A stretch of 6,137 bases of DNA from Mycobacterium sp. (GTDB taxonomy: Bacteria; Actinomycetota; Actinomycetes; Mycobacteriales; Mycobacteriaceae): the NCBI GenBank assembly GCA_025965815.1, contig JAOPWF010000695.1, positions 1 to 6,137 of the forward strand, given 5' to 3'. This document shows, piece after piece, positions 5,416 to 6,137 of this stretch. Every line of letters starts with the position of its first letter. The stretch's first letter is position 1. A program made the translations under genes and the position numbers. The notes beneath the pieces were generated by a model. That model had not been told where the DNA came from. It ran no database searches and worked only from the letters and a program-made list of their open reading frames with translations.

Positions 5416-6137
5416 TCACCGGGGGGCGCGAGTATGCCGGCCGACCAGCATCTCGGCCAACGACACCACCGCCGCGACCAGCGCAACGCCGACCAACGTG
5501 TACATCACCCGTTGCATGTCCGTCGCCAACACATTGCCCCGTTCGGCGTCGAGCAAAACGATGGCCGCGGTAACGAACGCGGCGAACAGGGCATACCTGG
5601 CGTGCAGCAATTGCAACACCGCCGCCACGACCATTGCGGCAGTACCCAACAGCACCAGCACAGCACTGTTGGACACCACAACGGCCACCACCGCCGCGAG
5701 GATTCCGCCGATTACCGTGCCGACGCCGCGCTCGACGATCATCAACCTCGATTCGTCGTACGTCGGTCGGGTCACGATGAGAATCGTGAGCAGTACCCAT
5801 CCCGCGGTCGTCTCTAGGAACCAGGTGGATGCGATGAATGCGCCGGGCACCAACAGCAGCACCAGCGCGCTGGTATAGAAGGCGGCGATCGGCGCGGGTA
5901 CCGGATCGGGCGGACCGGACGAATCGGAACGCAGCAGTACCGCGCCGAGGAGAACGGCCCACACGCCGCCGAGCACGACCAGGCCCGCGCAGATCAACGC
6001 CTGCCCGACCACTCCGGGTGTGGTCCCGTCGAACGAGACGCTGGGATAGCCCGACACGACCATGACCGCGGGCTGAATAGCGACGAAGATCGTCACTGGA
6101 TGTAGACCCTTCAGCGCACTGATGCCGACCAGTATCG
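5416..6137 (-). CDS. FUSC-family (fusaric-acid-resistance-like) membrane protein, 5' end outside the window
   Basis: The last 239 residues are visible; the frame stays open to the right edge, so the GTG at 6096 is probably an internal codon. The segment just before it, GISALKGLHPV, continues smoothly into a hydrophobic helix. In fragment numbering, hydrophobic stretches lie at about 13-28, 43-68, 82-106, 112-122, 138-177, 182-196 and 208-230, with little outside the membrane. The signature TRPTYDESRLMIVERGVGTVIGG is split as TRPTYDESRL (122-131) and RGVGTVIGG (136-144); the R-x2-GT-x2-G pattern is typical of FUSC and aromatic-acid exporter modules. Family members export small aromatic acids or similar compounds, or have unknown roles; the substrate cannot be read from this fragment. 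The tail MLVGRHTRAPR is basic and cytoplasmic. It is the upstream gene of a possible two-gene unit with the tandem ABM gene, 107 bp apart. Topology is estimated by eye. Confidence 0.78.
   Translation of the reverse strand, partial: ILVGISALKGLHPVTIFVAIQPAVMVVSGYPSVSFDGTTPGVVGQALICAGLVVLGGVWAVLLGAVLLRSDSSGPPDPVPAPIAAFYTSALVLLLVPGAFIASTWFLETTAGWVLLTILIVTRPTYDESRLMIVERGVGTVIGGILAAVVAVVVSNSAVLVLLGTAAMVVAAVLQLLHARYALFAAFVTAAIVLLDAERGNVLATDMQRVMYTLVGVALVAAVVSLAEMLVGRHTRAPR

Noticed and set aside
6094..6096. GTG as the true start of the FUSC-like protein
   Set aside because: The frame is open upstream to the window edge with membrane-protein-like sequence, there is no ribosome site, and the family needs more N-terminal helices.
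1..6137. CRISPR array, tRNA, insertion sequence or novel defence system
   Set aside because: No regularly spaced repeats, cloverleaf, transposase motif or terminal inverted repeat was seen, and every gene fits a known broad family.

Overview
This is a high-GC actinobacterial window, most likely from a Mycobacterium or Mycolicibacterium. The main reason is a 368-residue glycosyltransferase that looks like mycobacterial MgtA (Rv0557 type) along its whole length. A broken NTF2-fold gene and a broken amidohydrolase gene also resemble the M. tuberculosis Rv2910c and Rv2913c families. These resemblances come from memory of the families; no search was run.

Layout. On the minus strand, reading right to left from about 2753: a Tat-type lipoprotein of the dienelactone hydrolase family (2753-1842), the MgtA-like mannosyltransferase (1757-651), and a DUF1275/YoaK-type membrane protein (509-1, C-terminus outside the window). 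Diverging from a 65-bp gap is a plus-strand short-chain dehydrogenase with an altered active site (2819-3745). It is followed on the same strand by two decayed genes: an N-acyl-D-amino-acid deacylase-like amidohydrolase reduced to three fragments (3817-4231), and an NTF2/SnoaL-like gene with three frameshifts (4221-4669). Converging from the right, on the minus strand, are a protein with two tandem ABM-like domains (5308-4688) and a FUSC-like membrane protein whose N-terminus lies outside the window (6137-5416).

How the genes may work together. MgtA-type enzymes transfer mannose from GDP-mannose to glycolipids of the cell envelope. The hydrolase is predicted to be anchored outside the membrane, and the DUF1275 and FUSC proteins are integral membrane proteins, so envelope and transport functions dominate the left and right ends. 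There is no visible metabolic pathway joining all the genes. The centre is a decayed catabolic pair whose former start/stop overlap (ATG inside the upstream C-terminus) suggests it was once a translationally coupled operon.

Gaps without genes are all under 150 bases: 510-650, 1758-1841, 2754-2818, 3746-3816, 4670-4687 and 5309-5415. No RNA gene, CRISPR array, insertion sequence or attachment site was seen. I found no convincing sign of a new biological system; the most informative items are the decayed operon, the variant SDR and the divergent, probably leaderless, gene pair.
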